64,000 bases of DNA from Mycobacterium sp. SMC-4 (GCF_025263265.1 NZ_CP079869.1:2852001-2916000), one strand, 5' to 3'; positions 37,793 to 47,042 are shown, numbered from the stretch's first letter. The notes: generated by a model from the sequence alone, not told the origin. Numbers and translations are program-made.

Positions 37793-38464
37793 TTACCCGA
37801 CGCGGCCCGCGACGAAATCCGCGGCCAGATCGGTCATACCGTTGCGGGGATAGGCGCCGTGGGCCAGGAAGTCGAGTCCGTCAGAACAGAACGGGTCACC
37901 GCCGGCACACAAGTCGATGGTCTTGGACCCGAAACGCGGACTGATCGCGTTGAGCGGGCCGCCGTCGGCCATCTTGCGCACCGGGTTGCCGAAAACCACG
38001 ACGGCGGCCACGCGGTCGGCGACCTCCGAGGACAGCGGCGCCGCCTCGAATCCTCGCACCGGCCCGTCAACCGTGGTGATCAGCGTGATCACCCCGGCCC
38101 CCTGCGACGTGCCGCCGAGCACGATCTTGGTGTCTGGGCAGGCCGCGGCGATCGATTCCACCTGTGCACGGGCGTCGGCGGCACCGGCTGAGGCCGACGG
38201 TCGGAAGTCCCACGCTGCCGGATAGTTCACCGGCCGCACATCTACCGACTGCCCACCGACGCGGTCGCGCAGCTTGTCGACGAAGTTCTGGCCGACCGGC
38301 CCCGGACCGGCGGGACTGCCGGTGCCGCGCGCATACACGACGGTGATGTCCGAGCACGGTTGCCCCGCCGCCGGCGCGGCAGCCCACAGCGAACCCGCTG
38401 CCACTGCACCGAGCAGCGTGGCAACCGCTGCTGAGAAACCGAACTGTTGTGCCGTCCGCGACAT
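37793..38464 (-). CDS. Secreted cutinase-family serine esterase (223 aa)
   Basis: A signal peptide (hydrophobic FGFSAAVATLLGAVAAGSLWA, cleavage likely after AAG) is followed by a cutinase fold. The nucleophile motif is GTSQG where most cutinases have GYSQG. CAGGDPFCSDG carries the catalytic Asp and a disulfide, and HGAYPRNGM carries the His. Mycobacterial cutinase-like proteins act as esterases, phospholipases or acyltransferases outside the membrane. Here it could act on island lipid esters (inference). Confidence 0.88.
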   Translation of the reverse strand: MSRTAQQFGFSAAVATLLGAVAAGSLWAAAPAAGQPCSDITVVYARGTGSPAGPGPVGQNFVDKLRDRVGGQSVDVRPVNYPAAWDFRPSASAGAADARAQVESIAAACPDTKIVLGGTSQGAGVITLITTVDGPVRGFEAAPLSSEVADRVAAVVVFGNPVRKMADGGPLNAISPRFGSKTIDLCAGGDPFCSDGLDFLAHGAYPRNGMTDLAADFVAGRVG

Positions 38465-38579
38465 GCTGAACCATCCATTACCGACGAGAACTGATCGACG
38501 GCGGGCCCTGCGCTCAGCGCTTCAGGCGCGTCATCTCCCTGGTGGTATCGAGGATACCTAAGGAAATGTTTCGCAGCGG

Positions 38580-39956
38580 TCAGGCAGCGTCGCTGCCGCG
38601 ACGCTCCGAGCCGCCGCTGTCGTTCGACTGCGACGAGCCGGTGCTGGAGTCGTTGGTGTCGCCGGCGCGCTGCGTCGTGGTCTTCGCCGAGGAGTCGTTG
38701 TCGGTGGTGACCTTCGACTCGCTCTGGGCTTCGGCCTTGGCCTCCTGGGCGAGCCGGTTCTTGATCGACGCGACGGAGCTGCGCTCGCTGCCGCGCTTGA
38801 TCCGGTGCGCCCCGGTCGGCGCGGAGTCCGAATCGCCGGCCTCGGCGGCCGGGGTGTCGTCCGAACCGTCCTCGCTGACGACAGCGGCGGGCTGCTCGGC
38901 AGCCGGCTCACTCGTCTCGGCTGCCGGCTGCTCCGACAGTTCCTGCTCGGTGGACTCGGCCTGCTCGGTGGACTCCGGTTCCGGCTTGGGCGTCTGAGCG
39001 CCCGCCGAATCCTGGACCTGCTCGTCGGCGTCCTGCTGCGGCGCGTCGTCGGCGACCTCGGCCGGCTCCTCGAGCTGGCGCGACACCGTGCGCAGCGCGC
39101 TCTGCGGGCTCTTGTCGTCGTTGCGGCTGTAGCCGCGGTCGACGATCGCGCGCAGGGTGTCCTCGTAGGGCGCCAGGAACGGCATGAACCGCACCAGCGG
39201 CAGCGTCTCGGTCGGGATGAGGTAGTGGGTGACCGATCCGCCGAGGCTGTTGTAGGTGACGGTGATGTTCTCCAGCGGAACGTCATCCAGATTCGCGGAG
39301 TTCAGCGAGGGGATGTGCAGGTAGAAGATGCCCAAGGTGGCGTTCATCGCCGCCAAACCGTTCCACCACCGGTCCGGGTAATCGGAGAAGCCGTCGTACT
39401 CGGCGTTGATCACGGTGATGTGGTAGGGAACGTCGGGCGCCAGGAACTTGGGGCTGTTCGGGCTGCGCGACGGATCGCCGACCAGCACGAAACGCAGCTT
39501 GTCGGGATCAGGAACGTTGTTCTCCAGCAGCAACCGGTACATCACCTGGTCGGCCACCGCTGCACCCTGGGAGAACCCGGCGACCACGATCTGCTCGTCG
39601 GGGTTGGCCCGCATCGCCGCGTCGATGGCGCCGTAGAGCAAGATCGACCCGATGCCGATCGAGGGCAGGAAGTCGACCGATCCGGGGTACCTGACGTTCT
39701 GCCGGGTGAAGATGTTGTCGTTGGCGAAGTAGCCGCTGAGGATACTGCTCATGGCGGCGTCGTCGAGGGTGCCGGTGAGGGTACCGCCGAGGATCAGGGC
39801 CTTGCAGGTGCTCTCGATGGAGCAGTTGGGGATCGGCGGCGGGATTTCCGACGGATCGGAAACGGCGCCCGCCGGGGAAATGGTTCCCATAGCCAGGGCC
39901 GCGGCTGCGACGGGGGACAGAATGCCTAAGGCAGCCGAACGAAGGCCGAGGCGCAT
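38580..39956 (-). CDS. Secreted PE-PPE-domain serine hydrolase with low-complexity tail (458 aa)
   Basis: Signal peptide MRLGLRSAALGILSPVAAAA ending near SPAGA, then the alpha/beta-fold PE-PPE domain (about residues 60-300) with the GxSxG elbow AGFSQGAA and the aspartate-bearing LVGDPSRSP region, but without any PE or PPE N-terminus. After about residue 310 comes a Glu/Ser/Ala-rich tail ending GSDAA. ATG 39956 with GGAGGG upstream is chosen over 40007. Related PE-PPE-domain proteins Chp1 and Chp2 of M. tuberculosis are transacylases for sulfolipid and polyacyltrehalose, which suggests a similar task here (inference). Confidence 0.82.
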   Translation of the reverse strand: MRLGLRSAALGILSPVAAAALAMGTISPAGAVSDPSEIPPPIPNCSIESTCKALILGGTLTGTLDDAAMSSILSGYFANDNIFTRQNVRYPGSVDFLPSIGIGSILLYGAIDAAMRANPDEQIVVAGFSQGAAVADQVMYRLLLENNVPDPDKLRFVLVGDPSRSPNSPKFLAPDVPYHITVINAEYDGFSDYPDRWWNGLAAMNATLGIFYLHIPSLNSANLDDVPLENITVTYNSLGGSVTHYLIPTETLPLVRFMPFLAPYEDTLRAIVDRGYSRNDDKSPQSALRTVSRQLEEPAEVADDAPQQDADEQVQDSAGAQTPKPEPESTEQAESTEQELSEQPAAETSEPAAEQPAAVVSEDGSDDTPAAEAGDSDSAPTGAHRIKRGSERSSVASIKNRLAQEAKAEAQSESKVTTDNDSSAKTTTQRAGDTNDSSTGSSQSNDSGGSERRGSDAA

Positions 39957-40217
39957 GAGGAACCCTCCAGTGTTGCGGTTCGATAACAGGGTGTGGTGGT
40001 GACTCACTGTATCCAGGTAGCTGAGGAAAATCTAGCAACGAACGAACTTTGTTTGCTCGTCTCGTCGATCGGGGCTCGAAACGGGGGTCGCGGCGAGCAG
40101 CCTCGTTGCGTCTCGCGGGATATCTCGAGGTGGCGAGGACGACCGACGTCGTCGCCCTGGTGCATCTTAAGACAATCGAGGCCAACGCACGCGGGTACCC
40201 GGAGTTTGCCGACAGGT

Positions 40218-40247
40218 TTGCCGATGCTCTGAGGTGCCTGGCATACT
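40218..40247 (+). promoter_or_regulatory. Promoter for the O-methyltransferase, leaderless
   Basis: TTGCCG at 40218-40223, an 18-bp spacer, then CATACT at 40242-40247. The ATG at 40255 lies at the expected transcription start, 7 nt after the -10, so the mRNA would have no leader. No ribosome binding site is seen before this ATG, which agrees. Confidence 0.5.
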
Positions 40248-40254
40248 GCCTGCC

Positions 40255-41127
40255 ATGTCGACCCGTCGCTCGAATAATGTTGGCGCCGCTCAAGATGCGC
40301 CCGAACACAACCCTATCGCCCAGCGTGTGGTCGGCTCCAAGGGCCTCAATTTCCCGTTCATGCGAAAGCTGAGCAGGAAGTACTTCTATCCCTTCGTCAG
40401 TCGCCGGATGGCCGACGAGGACGTGCTGTTCATCAACTGGGGATACGAGGAAGACCCGCCCATGGGCCTGAAGCTCTCGCCTGAGGACGAACGCAACCGG
40501 TACTGCATCCAGCTTTACCACCGCACGGCCACCCAGGCCGATACCGACCTGGCCGGCAAGAAGGTCCTCGAGATCAGCTGCGGTCACGGCGGCGGCGCGT
40601 CCTACCTGATGCGCACCTTCAATCCGGCCAGCTACACCGGCCTGGATTTCAACCCCGACGGCGTCGCCTACTGCAAACGCCGCCACACTTTGCCGAACCT
40701 GGATTTCGTGCAGGGGGACGCGGAGAACCTGCCGTTTGCTGACGAGTCGTTCGACGCCATTGTCAACGTCGAGGCGTCCCATGTTTACCTGAACTTCACC
40801 CGCTTCCTCGACGAGGTTCACCGGGTGCTGCGCCCGGGCGGGCGGATGCTCTACACCGATATGCGCAGTGATGACCAGATCGCGGAGTGGGAGCAGGGCA
40901 TCGCCGCGTCTCCGTTGAAGGTCATCCATCAGCACGTCATCGACGCCGACGTGTTGCGTGGCCTGGAGAACACCGCCGACATGCACCTGGAGACCGTCCA
41001 GCGCGCGCTGCCGGCGCTGTTGCGCCCGTTGGGTCGCCAGATCGTGGTGTCCCCGGGCTCACATCTGTACCGCAAGCTGGCCAACGGGCAGATCTCCTAC
41101 CGGGTGTACTGCTTCGAGAAGGCCTGA
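40255..41127 (+). CDS. Phthiotriol-type O-methyltransferase, Rv2952-like (290 aa)
   Basis: SAM-dependent methyltransferase closely resembling remembered Rv2952, which methylates the terminal hydroxyl of phthiotriol to the methoxy group of phthiocerol. Shared pieces are VLFINWGYEEDPPM, LYHRTATQ, the SAM loop VLEISCGHGGGASYL, FVQGDAENLPF, VNVEASHVY and HRVLRPGG. The rough order is an N-terminal cap (1-90) then a class I Rossmann domain. ATG 40255 is preferred over 40234 because of the leaderless promoter. Its presence with the ketoreductase homologue supports a phthiocerol-like product. A strong terminator follows 40 bp after the stop. Confidence 0.88.
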   Translation: MSTRRSNNVGAAQDAPEHNPIAQRVVGSKGLNFPFMRKLSRKYFYPFVSRRMADEDVLFINWGYEEDPPMGLKLSPEDERNRYCIQLYHRTATQADTDLAGKKVLEISCGHGGGASYLMRTFNPASYTGLDFNPDGVAYCKRRHTLPNLDFVQGDAENLPFADESFDAIVNVEASHVYLNFTRFLDEVHRVLRPGGRMLYTDMRSDDQIAEWEQGIAASPLKVIHQHVIDADVLRGLENTADMHLETVQRALPALLRPLGRQIVVSPGSHLYRKLANGQISYRVYCFEKA

Positions 41128-41166
41128 GCCGCGGGGAAAGCGAACCCGAGTAACCGGTCGACTGAC

Positions 41167-41204
41167 ACAAGAAAAGCCACGCGATGTCGCGTGGCTTTTC
41201 TTGT
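41167..41204. terminator. Bidirectional intrinsic terminator, perfect 18-bp stem
   Basis: The arm ACAAGAAAAGCCACGCGA is followed by TG and its exact reverse complement, so the stem is perfect and the 3' side reads GGCTTTTCTTGT on both strands. It lies between the methyltransferase stop (41127, + strand) and the stop of the convergent secreted-protein gene (41213, - strand), and can serve both. It is the clearest intrinsic terminator in the window. Confidence 0.9.
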
Positions 41205-41212
41205 CGGGTCGG

Positions 41213-42538
41213 TCAAGCAGCGGAGTCCGAACTCGCCCTGCTGGAGCGGGTCGACGAAGAGCCGTCGCTGTCGGAGCTCGAGCCACCTGATCGCTTGAAC
41301 GTCTCGGTGACCCGCGACAAGCTCGACTCCACCCGATCGACAGAGCGGCTCCAGCTTCGTTCGCCGTCGTCGACTCGGCGGTGCCGCCCACCGGTCTGCT
41401 GTTTGGCCGTCGACTCCTCGGCCTTCTCGGAGGGCTCCGGCTTGAGATCGTCGGCGGTCTGGGCCTTCTCGTCCTTCGCGTCCTCCGACTCGGCGGTCTC
41501 GGCCTTCTCGGTCTCCGGTTCGACGGCGGGTTTGTCGGCCGACTCCACCGGGGCGACGACCGGCTCGGTGTCGCTGGCATCACCGGCGGGCGCCTGGGCA
41601 CCGGTGTCCACGGTCAGCGTGAAGGTGCGGGCCACCTCGGGAACATCCTCGACGCCCGCTGGAGTCGAGGCCAGTCGGGCCTCGCTCTGCTCGGCGGGTT
41701 CGGCCGGCTCGGCGCTGTCGGTGTCGTATGCCGGATCCTCCGGGTCGACCGGCGGAATGGGGGCGATGTTCTTGGGTTTGGGCACGAACAGCTTGAAGAA
41801 CGTCTCGATCTCCCGGACTGCGATGAAGTTCGGCAAGTGCCCGGTGGTCTGCAGTGCCGACGCGAGATTCGCGAACGCGGTGATCACTTCGTACATGCTC
41901 GGAATATGGATCGCCTCCGGCTTGGAGACCAGGAAGTTCCAGAACGACTTGACCGGCTCGAACGGGTCCAGTTGGACAGTGCGCCGCGACCAATCGGTTT
42001 CCCAGCCACCGACCGGGTTGATGACTTCGGGGAAGGTGTAACCCTCTTCCCGGTAGAAGTGCCACATCGGCACCTTGAACATCTTGTCGAGCATTCCGCG
42101 CAGGTCTGGGCAGTCGAAGGTGCAGCCTTCGTGCATCGGAAGATTGGCGGTCAGCCACCAGTTCAGGTGCTTGCCCACCGGCCGGGAGATCGCCGGGATT
42201 GGCATGAACATGTTCACCAGACCCCAGGTGTGCATCGGGTTGGCATCGTCCCAACCCCACACGTTGTACGGGTGCGACGCGTTCCAGTCCCCGCTGAGTT
42301 CCATGGCCGCGGCGAACTGCTCCATCCCGAAGATGAAGTTGCCGGGCGCATTGATCATCATGTGGATCAGGTTGATCGGCACATAGGCCAACGAGGTGGT
42401 CGCGGCCAGCGCGACGCTGGCTTCGACGCTGCGGACCTCAGGCTGGGCCGGCGGCACCGTGATCGGTGAAACAGCCATGACGCTGGCCCCCACCAGCGCG
42501 ACGCCTGCAGTGGCATACGGGCGAACCGATGCGAGCAT
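41213..42538 (-). CDS. Secreted mycobacterial protein of unknown function, paralogue A (441 aa)
   Basis: Signal-like N-terminus MLASVRPYATAGVALVGASV, then a conserved ~250-residue domain with YNVWGWDDANP, LTANLPMHEGC, FYREEGYTF and many Trp residues, then an acidic Pro/Glu-rich stretch and a Ser/Arg-rich end (SSDSAA). It is a paralogue of the protein at 45205-46974. I do not recognise an enzymatic family or catalytic motif. ATG 42538 with AAAGGGGGG 6 nt upstream is preferred over 42562. Outer-envelope or secreted localisation is likely. Confidence 0.75.
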   Translation of the reverse strand: MLASVRPYATAGVALVGASVMAVSPITVPPAQPEVRSVEASVALAATTSLAYVPINLIHMMINAPGNFIFGMEQFAAAMELSGDWNASHPYNVWGWDDANPMHTWGLVNMFMPIPAISRPVGKHLNWWLTANLPMHEGCTFDCPDLRGMLDKMFKVPMWHFYREEGYTFPEVINPVGGWETDWSRRTVQLDPFEPVKSFWNFLVSKPEAIHIPSMYEVITAFANLASALQTTGHLPNFIAVREIETFFKLFVPKPKNIAPIPPVDPEDPAYDTDSAEPAEPAEQSEARLASTPAGVEDVPEVARTFTLTVDTGAQAPAGDASDTEPVVAPVESADKPAVEPETEKAETAESEDAKDEKAQTADDLKPEPSEKAEESTAKQQTGGRHRRVDDGERSWSRSVDRVESSLSRVTETFKRSGGSSSDSDGSSSTRSSRASSDSAA

Positions 42539-42971
42539 CGACAGCCCCCCTTTCGCATTCACGGAAGACGACGTGGCTTGCCCGCCACATCGAAAGGCTC
42601 TGTTCGGAGCTTGGTCAGCAAACTTACCCTATCGACTGCTCCGCACCTAGTCTGCAAATTGATCAAATTCTTTGATGTCGATGCCGAGCGCCGCCGATCT
42701 GGTCCCCAGCGCCGACCGCGCTGGCCGTTCGCGCCGCCGATAGCGCTACCACCAGCAGTAAGGTCGCGCGCCACCGGCGAATCCCCAGTACCGGCACCGA
42801 CATCGGCAATCTATTGACGGCACCGTAAGAGTGTGCCCGCGCTCCGAACCCGCGATGCACGCAATCCCCGGCCGAGCCCGAGTCGACGAATACCGCAACG
42901 CGAGGTGACCGGCAGGCCGACCGTCCGCAACCGATGTGCGGCGCGTGTAACGCCCGCCCGGGCAAACGCGA
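42539..42971. other. Non-coding gap with no clear gene
   Basis: 433 bases between the secreted-protein gene start (- strand) and the ketoreductase stop (- strand). Short open frames here overlap each other on both strands and show no family features. The part near 42600-42680 is AT-richer and probably holds the promoter of the gene starting at 42538, but I cannot place a -35/-10 pair with confidence. Confidence 0.5.
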
Positions 42972-44123
42972 TTACATCTTCTTGAGGCCGCGCAGCACAC
43001 GCGCGAACGGCAGGCTCGCCGAGACCGCCTTGGTCAGCTTCGGGTTGAGCTGGCTGGCGTTGATCACCAGCAGGTAGCGCAGTCCGGCATCGCGCCACTC
43101 GGCGACCTGATCGAGCACCTCATCGGGTGTGCCGTGGAAGCACAGCTCCCGCATCAGCGACGCCGGCACCTTCTTGATGTGCGAGAGCGCCGACTCGTAG
43201 TCCATCGTCTGGGGGATCAGATCCTGCACACCGGCGAAATCGGCACCGAGCGGGTGTTCGACTCCGTGCCGCGCCCAGGCATGGGCCGGGGCGGCCAGCG
43301 CCATCGTCTTGAACAGCACGCCGTCGAGCGCCTCGTCGACGTCGTCGCGGGTGCGACCGCAGACCACCGCGCGGTTGAGCGCGGGAACGATCGCCGTCGG
43401 GTCACGTCCGGCGTCGCTGGCCGCAGTGCGCACCGCCGCCAACGATTCCGCGTAATCGGCGGGACGCGAGATCGTGAACGGTACCCACGCGTCGCCGTAG
43501 CGACCGGTCAGGCGCAACATCCGCGGACCTTGGGCGGCGACCCAGATCTCGGGCCAGGTGCCCTTGTACGGCGGAAGGTCGAACAGCGCGTTGCGCAACG
43601 GGAAGTACGGCGAATCGCGGGTGACCAGCTCACCGCGGCTGTCCCATAACGCGCGAATGGTCGCCAGCGCTTCTTCGAACCGGGCCACCGGCTTGGCCCA
43701 CTCGACCCCGTAGGGCTCATTGCCCTCCCGTTCGCCGACTCCGATGCCGAGCAGGCCACGACCGCGGGTGAGCAGATGCAGCGTGGCTGCGGCCTGCGCA
43801 GTGACCGCTGGGTTGCGCCGACTGGCGTCGGTGACGCAGACCCCCAGACGCAGGCGGCGGAACCGATTGCGCGCCGCGAGGTGACCGAGCATCGTCCACG
43901 GCTCCAAGACCGCATCGACTTTGGGAATCAGCTTGGCCCCGACACCGAGGTGCTCCGGCGTGGCCAGGGACCGGGGGACCAGTGAGTTGAGGTGGTCGCC
44001 GACCCAGAGTGAATCGGCCCCGGTGGCGGCGGCGGTCATGGCTGCGCTGGTGGCAGGCAGCGACGCCGAGAATCGGGTGTTGACAATGCCGTCCAGCAGA
44101 CCGAACCGAAAATCACGCCTCAC
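42972..44123 (-). CDS. F420-dependent phthiodiolone ketoreductase, Rv2951c-like (383 aa)
   Basis: Luciferase-like (LLM) TIM-barrel oxidoreductase. Rv2951c reduces phthiodiolone to phthiotriol before O-methylation. Length and many blocks match remembered Rv2951c: [82 protein letters not shown], and the end [12 protein letters not shown] 44123 is chosen over 44159 because it opens the conserved region and leaves room for a divergent promoter. It is transcribed away from the hydrolase gene, 23 bp apart. Confidence 0.9.
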   Translation of the reverse strand: MRRDFRFGLLDGIVNTRFSASLPATSAAMTAAATGADSLWVGDHLNSLVPRSLATPEHLGVGAKLIPKVDAVLEPWTMLGHLAARNRFRRLRLGVCVTDASRRNPAVTAQAAATLHLLTRGRGLLGIGVGEREGNEPYGVEWAKPVARFEEALATIRALWDSRGELVTRDSPYFPLRNALFDLPPYKGTWPEIWVAAQGPRMLRLTGRYGDAWVPFTISRPADYAESLAAVRTAASDAGRDPTAIVPALNRAVVCGRTRDDVDEALDGVLFKTMALAAPAHAWARHGVEHPLGADFAGVQDLIPQTMDYESALSHIKKVPASLMRELCFHGTPDEVLDQVAEWRDAGLRYLLVINASQLNPKLTKAVSASLPFARVLRGLKKM

Positions 44124-44134
44124 CCCATGGACCG

Positions 44135-44141
44135 TACTATC
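44135..44141. promoter_or_regulatory. Divergent promoter with overlapping -10 elements
   Basis: On the + strand TACTAT (44135-44140) lies 6 nt before GTG 44147. On the - strand the same bases read GATAGT (44141-44136), 12 nt before GTG 44123. One short, nearly symmetrical -10 could therefore serve both the hydrolase (leaderless) and the ketoreductase (very short leader). Confidence 0.5.
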
Positions 44142-44146
44142 GGGTG

Positions 44147-44938
44147 GTGCGCGAAGCACTCGAGGTCATCGCCAAAGGCTCCGCGACCGATTCCCATCCC
44201 ACGCCGTTGTTGTTCGTGCACGGCGCCTGGCATGCCGCGTGGTGCTGGGATGACCATTTTCTGGACTTCTTCGCCGACCGCGGGTATCACGCCGTCGCGG
44301 TGAGCCTGCGCGGCCACGGTGGCAGCCCGACCATCAAGCCGTTGCGTCGGTGCTCGTTCGCCGACTACCTCGACGACGTCGCCGCGGCGGCCGACGCGCT
44401 GCCGACCGCTCCCGTGCTGATCGGACACTCCATGGGCGGCTACCTGGTACAGAAGTACCTGCAGAGCCGAACCGCGCCGGCCGCGGTGCTGATGGCCTCG
44501 ATGCCGCCCTCGGGATATTTCGCCTCCGGGTTGCGCTGGTTGCGACGTCACCCGTGGCATTTCACCCGGATCTCGGTGACCGGCCGGTCGTTGCCCTTCG
44601 TCAGTACGCCGGAGCTCGCCAGGGAACGGTTCTTCTCCCCACACACCCCCGACGAGGTGGTTGCCGGCTGCGTGCGACGGCTGCAGGAGGAGAGCGCGCG
44701 CTCCGGCCTGGACGGCCTCTACGACCGGCCTCGCCCGGAGCGGGTAGCTACCGACGTGCTGGTGCTGGGCGCGCGGTGCGACGGCGCGGTCACCGAGGCC
44801 GAAGTGCACGAAACAGCCCGTGCATACCGCACGAGCGCCGAGTTGTTCCCCGATATGGGGCACAATATGATGCTCGAACCCGGCTGGATGGCTGTCGGCA
44901 ACCGAATCGACGAATGGCTCCGGGCCCGGGGGTTGTAA
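44147..44938 (+). CDS. Alpha/beta hydrolase (263 aa)
   Basis: Soluble alpha/beta hydrolase of the lysophospholipase-like type. It has the oxyanion segment [16 protein letters not shown], nucleophile elbow [11 protein letters not shown] and the final histidine in [15 protein letters not shown] 44147 is preferred over GTG 44144 because it sits where a transcript from TACTAT would start. Substrate is unknown. Divergent pairing with the ketoreductase gene suggests shared control and perhaps a shared pathway. Confidence 0.85.
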   Translation: MREALEVIAKGSATDSHPTPLLFVHGAWHAAWCWDDHFLDFFADRGYHAVAVSLRGHGGSPTIKPLRRCSFADYLDDVAAAADALPTAPVLIGHSMGGYLVQKYLQSRTAPAAVLMASMPPSGYFASGLRWLRRHPWHFTRISVTGRSLPFVSTPELARERFFSPHTPDEVVAGCVRRLQEESARSGLDGLYDRPRPERVATDVLVLGARCDGAVTEAEVHETARAYRTSAELFPDMGHNMMLEPGWMAVGNRIDEWLRARGL

Positions 44939-45145
44939 CGCTCGTGCGCCGGGCGACGATTAGCCGGCGAAGCCCGCTACCGAAACTGGCGTAGTCTGCG
45001 TCAAATTTGCGCACAGCCAGTGTTGGCTGGTTCAGTCCGCTGCTTTGCTTTGCCTGTGTGTTGCTGCAGAGATAACTGACGGTTGCGTCAGCAAAGCATT
45101 CAATTGTTACAACGTTCGCTGGTTTGCTAGACACTCGGTCTCTTT

Positions 45146-45173
45146 TTGGATACGGTTCTGGCTGTCCTAACAT
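45146..45173 (+). promoter_or_regulatory. Candidate promoter for secreted protein B
   Basis: TTGGAT (45146-45151), a 16-bp spacer and TAACAT (45168-45173) stand about 30 bp before the ATG at 45205. That start has its own ribosome binding site (AAAGGGG). The 266-bp gap before this gene contains nothing else I can name. Confidence 0.35.
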
Positions 45174-45204
45174 CGCTCAGCAATCTGAAACTGAAAGGGG
45201 CGTC

Positions 45205-46974
45205 ATGCCTGCTGCCGTACGTTCGTATGTCACGGCTGGCGTTGCGCTGGTGGGGGCCAGTGTCATCTCCGTTACTCCCGTCACACCTGGAATCGCGCAG
45301 GCGCAACAGCCAGAGGCGCGAACTGTCACCGCGGATGTGGACCTGACCGCCAGTGCGGCCAACATCCTGCCGAACTTGATCAATGCGATGCTCAACGCCC
45401 CGCAGGCGCATGTCGACGCCGTCAACTTCTGGGCCGAGTCGTGGGCCAAGAGCGGCAACTGGTGGGTCTACTCGCAGGTCAACGTCCTGGGCTGGGATCC
45501 GCCAAACGTCGACATGGCCTACTCCACCGTTGCGTTGATGGTGCCGTTCAAGCCGCTCTGGCAGCCGTACGGCGAGGCCACCGAGTCGTGGATGGCCGCC
45601 AACCTGCCCATGCACTACGGCTGCTCCGGCCTTCCGCCGTGCCCCGATTCCGCGTCCATGCTCAACAGCATGTTCCGGGTCAACCCGCTGTCGTTCTACC
45701 TGGGCAATGGGTTCACCTACGGCGCCGAGGACGGACCGGAGGGCACCCCGAAGTGGAACCCGGTCAGTTCGCGCGAGAATTACTGGGGCTACGAGCTCGG
45801 TGAGGACGCCTCGGCAGACTTCAAGATCAAGGACGAGAACGGCAACCCGACCGACCAGTGGGATCCGGCGCTCTATGACGAAGCGACCGGAAAGCCGACC
45901 GAGCTGGGCATGCAGCTGTATCCGAACAGCTACATCGGGTGGCACGGCGAAACGCGCAAGCTCGATCCCAACGCCGGCAACAAGGCGTTCTGGGACTACT
46001 TGATGGGCGACCCGCAGCCGGTCAAATTCCCGTCGTTCGACGAGCAGATGACCGCCTACCGCAAGTTCGCCGAGACGCTGGCGATCATGTGGAACCCGTT
46101 CATGCCGCAGAGCTACATCTGGAATCCGCGGTACTCGACGGCGGCCTACTTCGTCCGGCCATTCGCGAAATACCTGTGCCCGCACTGCAACCCGTATGAC
46201 CCGTTCATGCCGGTGGGCTGGAAGCCGTCGGACGGCTTCCCGGAGCCGGTCGACGATGGCTGGCAGCCACTGTTCCCCTGGCAGGCCAAGACGCCGACCG
46301 GTCTGCCGCTGCCCACCGAGGACTACCTCGAGCCGGGCTATGTGGCGCCGGAACAGCGCGCGGCGCAGGAGAGCACCGCGGCACTGCTGGTCTCTGACAC
46401 GACCGACGCCACAGACGAGACGACCGCGGAGGACACCTCGGCCGCCGAGTCCGATCTGTCGAAGACGCTGCAGGCCATCCAGGCCAAGGCGACTGACATC
46501 CTCACTCCGCAGACCAAGACCGAGGACACCACCCCGGTCGCAGACGAGGTCACCACCCCGGTCGAAACCGAGGTACCCGCGGAGCCCGAGGTCACCACCC
46601 CGGTTGAGACCGAGACTCCTGCGGAGCCCGAGGTCACCACCCCGGCGGAAACCGAGGCTCCCCAGGAAGCCGAGACTCCGAAGGAGACCCCGAAGGAAAC
46701 CGAGGCGGCCAAGGAAACCGCGAACGAGAAGTCCGACCCGGTCGCCGATGCGGTGAAGTCGGTTCGCGACAAGTTCAAGCGCGGTAGCGAGGCCAGGGAA
46801 TCCCGGGCCAGCGAGCGCGCTGGCAACGAGAGCTCGACCTCGACGCGGGAATCGTCGTCGACGTCGACGTCTTCTTCGCGGGACTCGTCGTCGCGGGACT
46901 CCGGCAGCAGCGGTAACAGCTCGGATTCCAAGCGCACGGCGAGCTCCGGTGCCAGCAAGGGCTCCGACAGTTAG
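45205..46974 (+). CDS. Secreted mycobacterial protein of unknown function, paralogue B (589 aa)
   Basis: N-terminal signal-like MPAAVRSYVTAGVALVGASV is nearly the same as in the 41213-42538 protein. The following domain shares NVLGWDPPN, MAANLPMHYGC, a Cys-Pro segment, FYLGNGFTYG and a Trp-rich pattern. From about residue 405 it becomes low complexity: repeats of EVTTPVETE type, then Ser/Arg-rich sequence ending SKGSDS. ATG 45205 with AAGGGG upstream is preferred over 45124. I do not know its function. Secretion and a surface location are likely. Confidence 0.78.
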   Translation: MPAAVRSYVTAGVALVGASVISVTPVTPGIAQAQQPEARTVTADVDLTASAANILPNLINAMLNAPQAHVDAVNFWAESWAKSGNWWVYSQVNVLGWDPPNVDMAYSTVALMVPFKPLWQPYGEATESWMAANLPMHYGCSGLPPCPDSASMLNSMFRVNPLSFYLGNGFTYGAEDGPEGTPKWNPVSSRENYWGYELGEDASADFKIKDENGNPTDQWDPALYDEATGKPTELGMQLYPNSYIGWHGETRKLDPNAGNKAFWDYLMGDPQPVKFPSFDEQMTAYRKFAETLAIMWNPFMPQSYIWNPRYSTAAYFVRPFAKYLCPHCNPYDPFMPVGWKPSDGFPEPVDDGWQPLFPWQAKTPTGLPLPTEDYLEPGYVAPEQRAAQESTAALLVSDTTDATDETTAEDTSAAESDLSKTLQAIQAKATDILTPQTKTEDTTPVADEVTTPVETEVPAEPEVTTPVETETPAEPEVTTPAETEAPQEAETPKETPKETEAAKETANEKSDPVADAVKSVRDKFKRGSEARESRASERAGNESSTSTRESSSTSTSSSRDSSSRDSGSSGNSSDSKRTASSGASKGSDS

Positions 46975-47003
46975 CCAGTGGTTAGCCAAAGCACAACTGC
47001 GGC

Positions 47004-47024
47004 CGGTGGGATGACCTCCCACCG
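47004..47024 (+). terminator. Hairpin after secreted protein B, no T-run
   Basis: CGGTGGGA, a loop of TGACC, then TCCCACCG gives a perfect 8-bp stem 30 bp after the stop. No T-tract follows, as is common for weak mycobacterial terminators. It ends just before the -10 of the next gene. Confidence 0.45.
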
Positions 47025-47030
47025 AGCCCG

Positions 47031-47036
47031 TAGTAT
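47031..47036 (+). promoter_or_regulatory. -10 element (TAGTAT) for a leaderless monooxygenase transcript
   Basis: TAGTAT lies exactly 6 nt before the GTG at 47043, and no ribosome binding site is visible, so transcription and translation probably start at the same base. No strong -35 is seen. Confidence 0.5.
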
Positions 47037-47042
47037 CGCTGA

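Noticed and set aside
46560..46700. Short tandem repeats (EVTTPVETE type) in secreted protein B as a possible CRISPR or satellite
   Set aside because: They are in-frame, degenerate coding repeats in a low-complexity protein tail.
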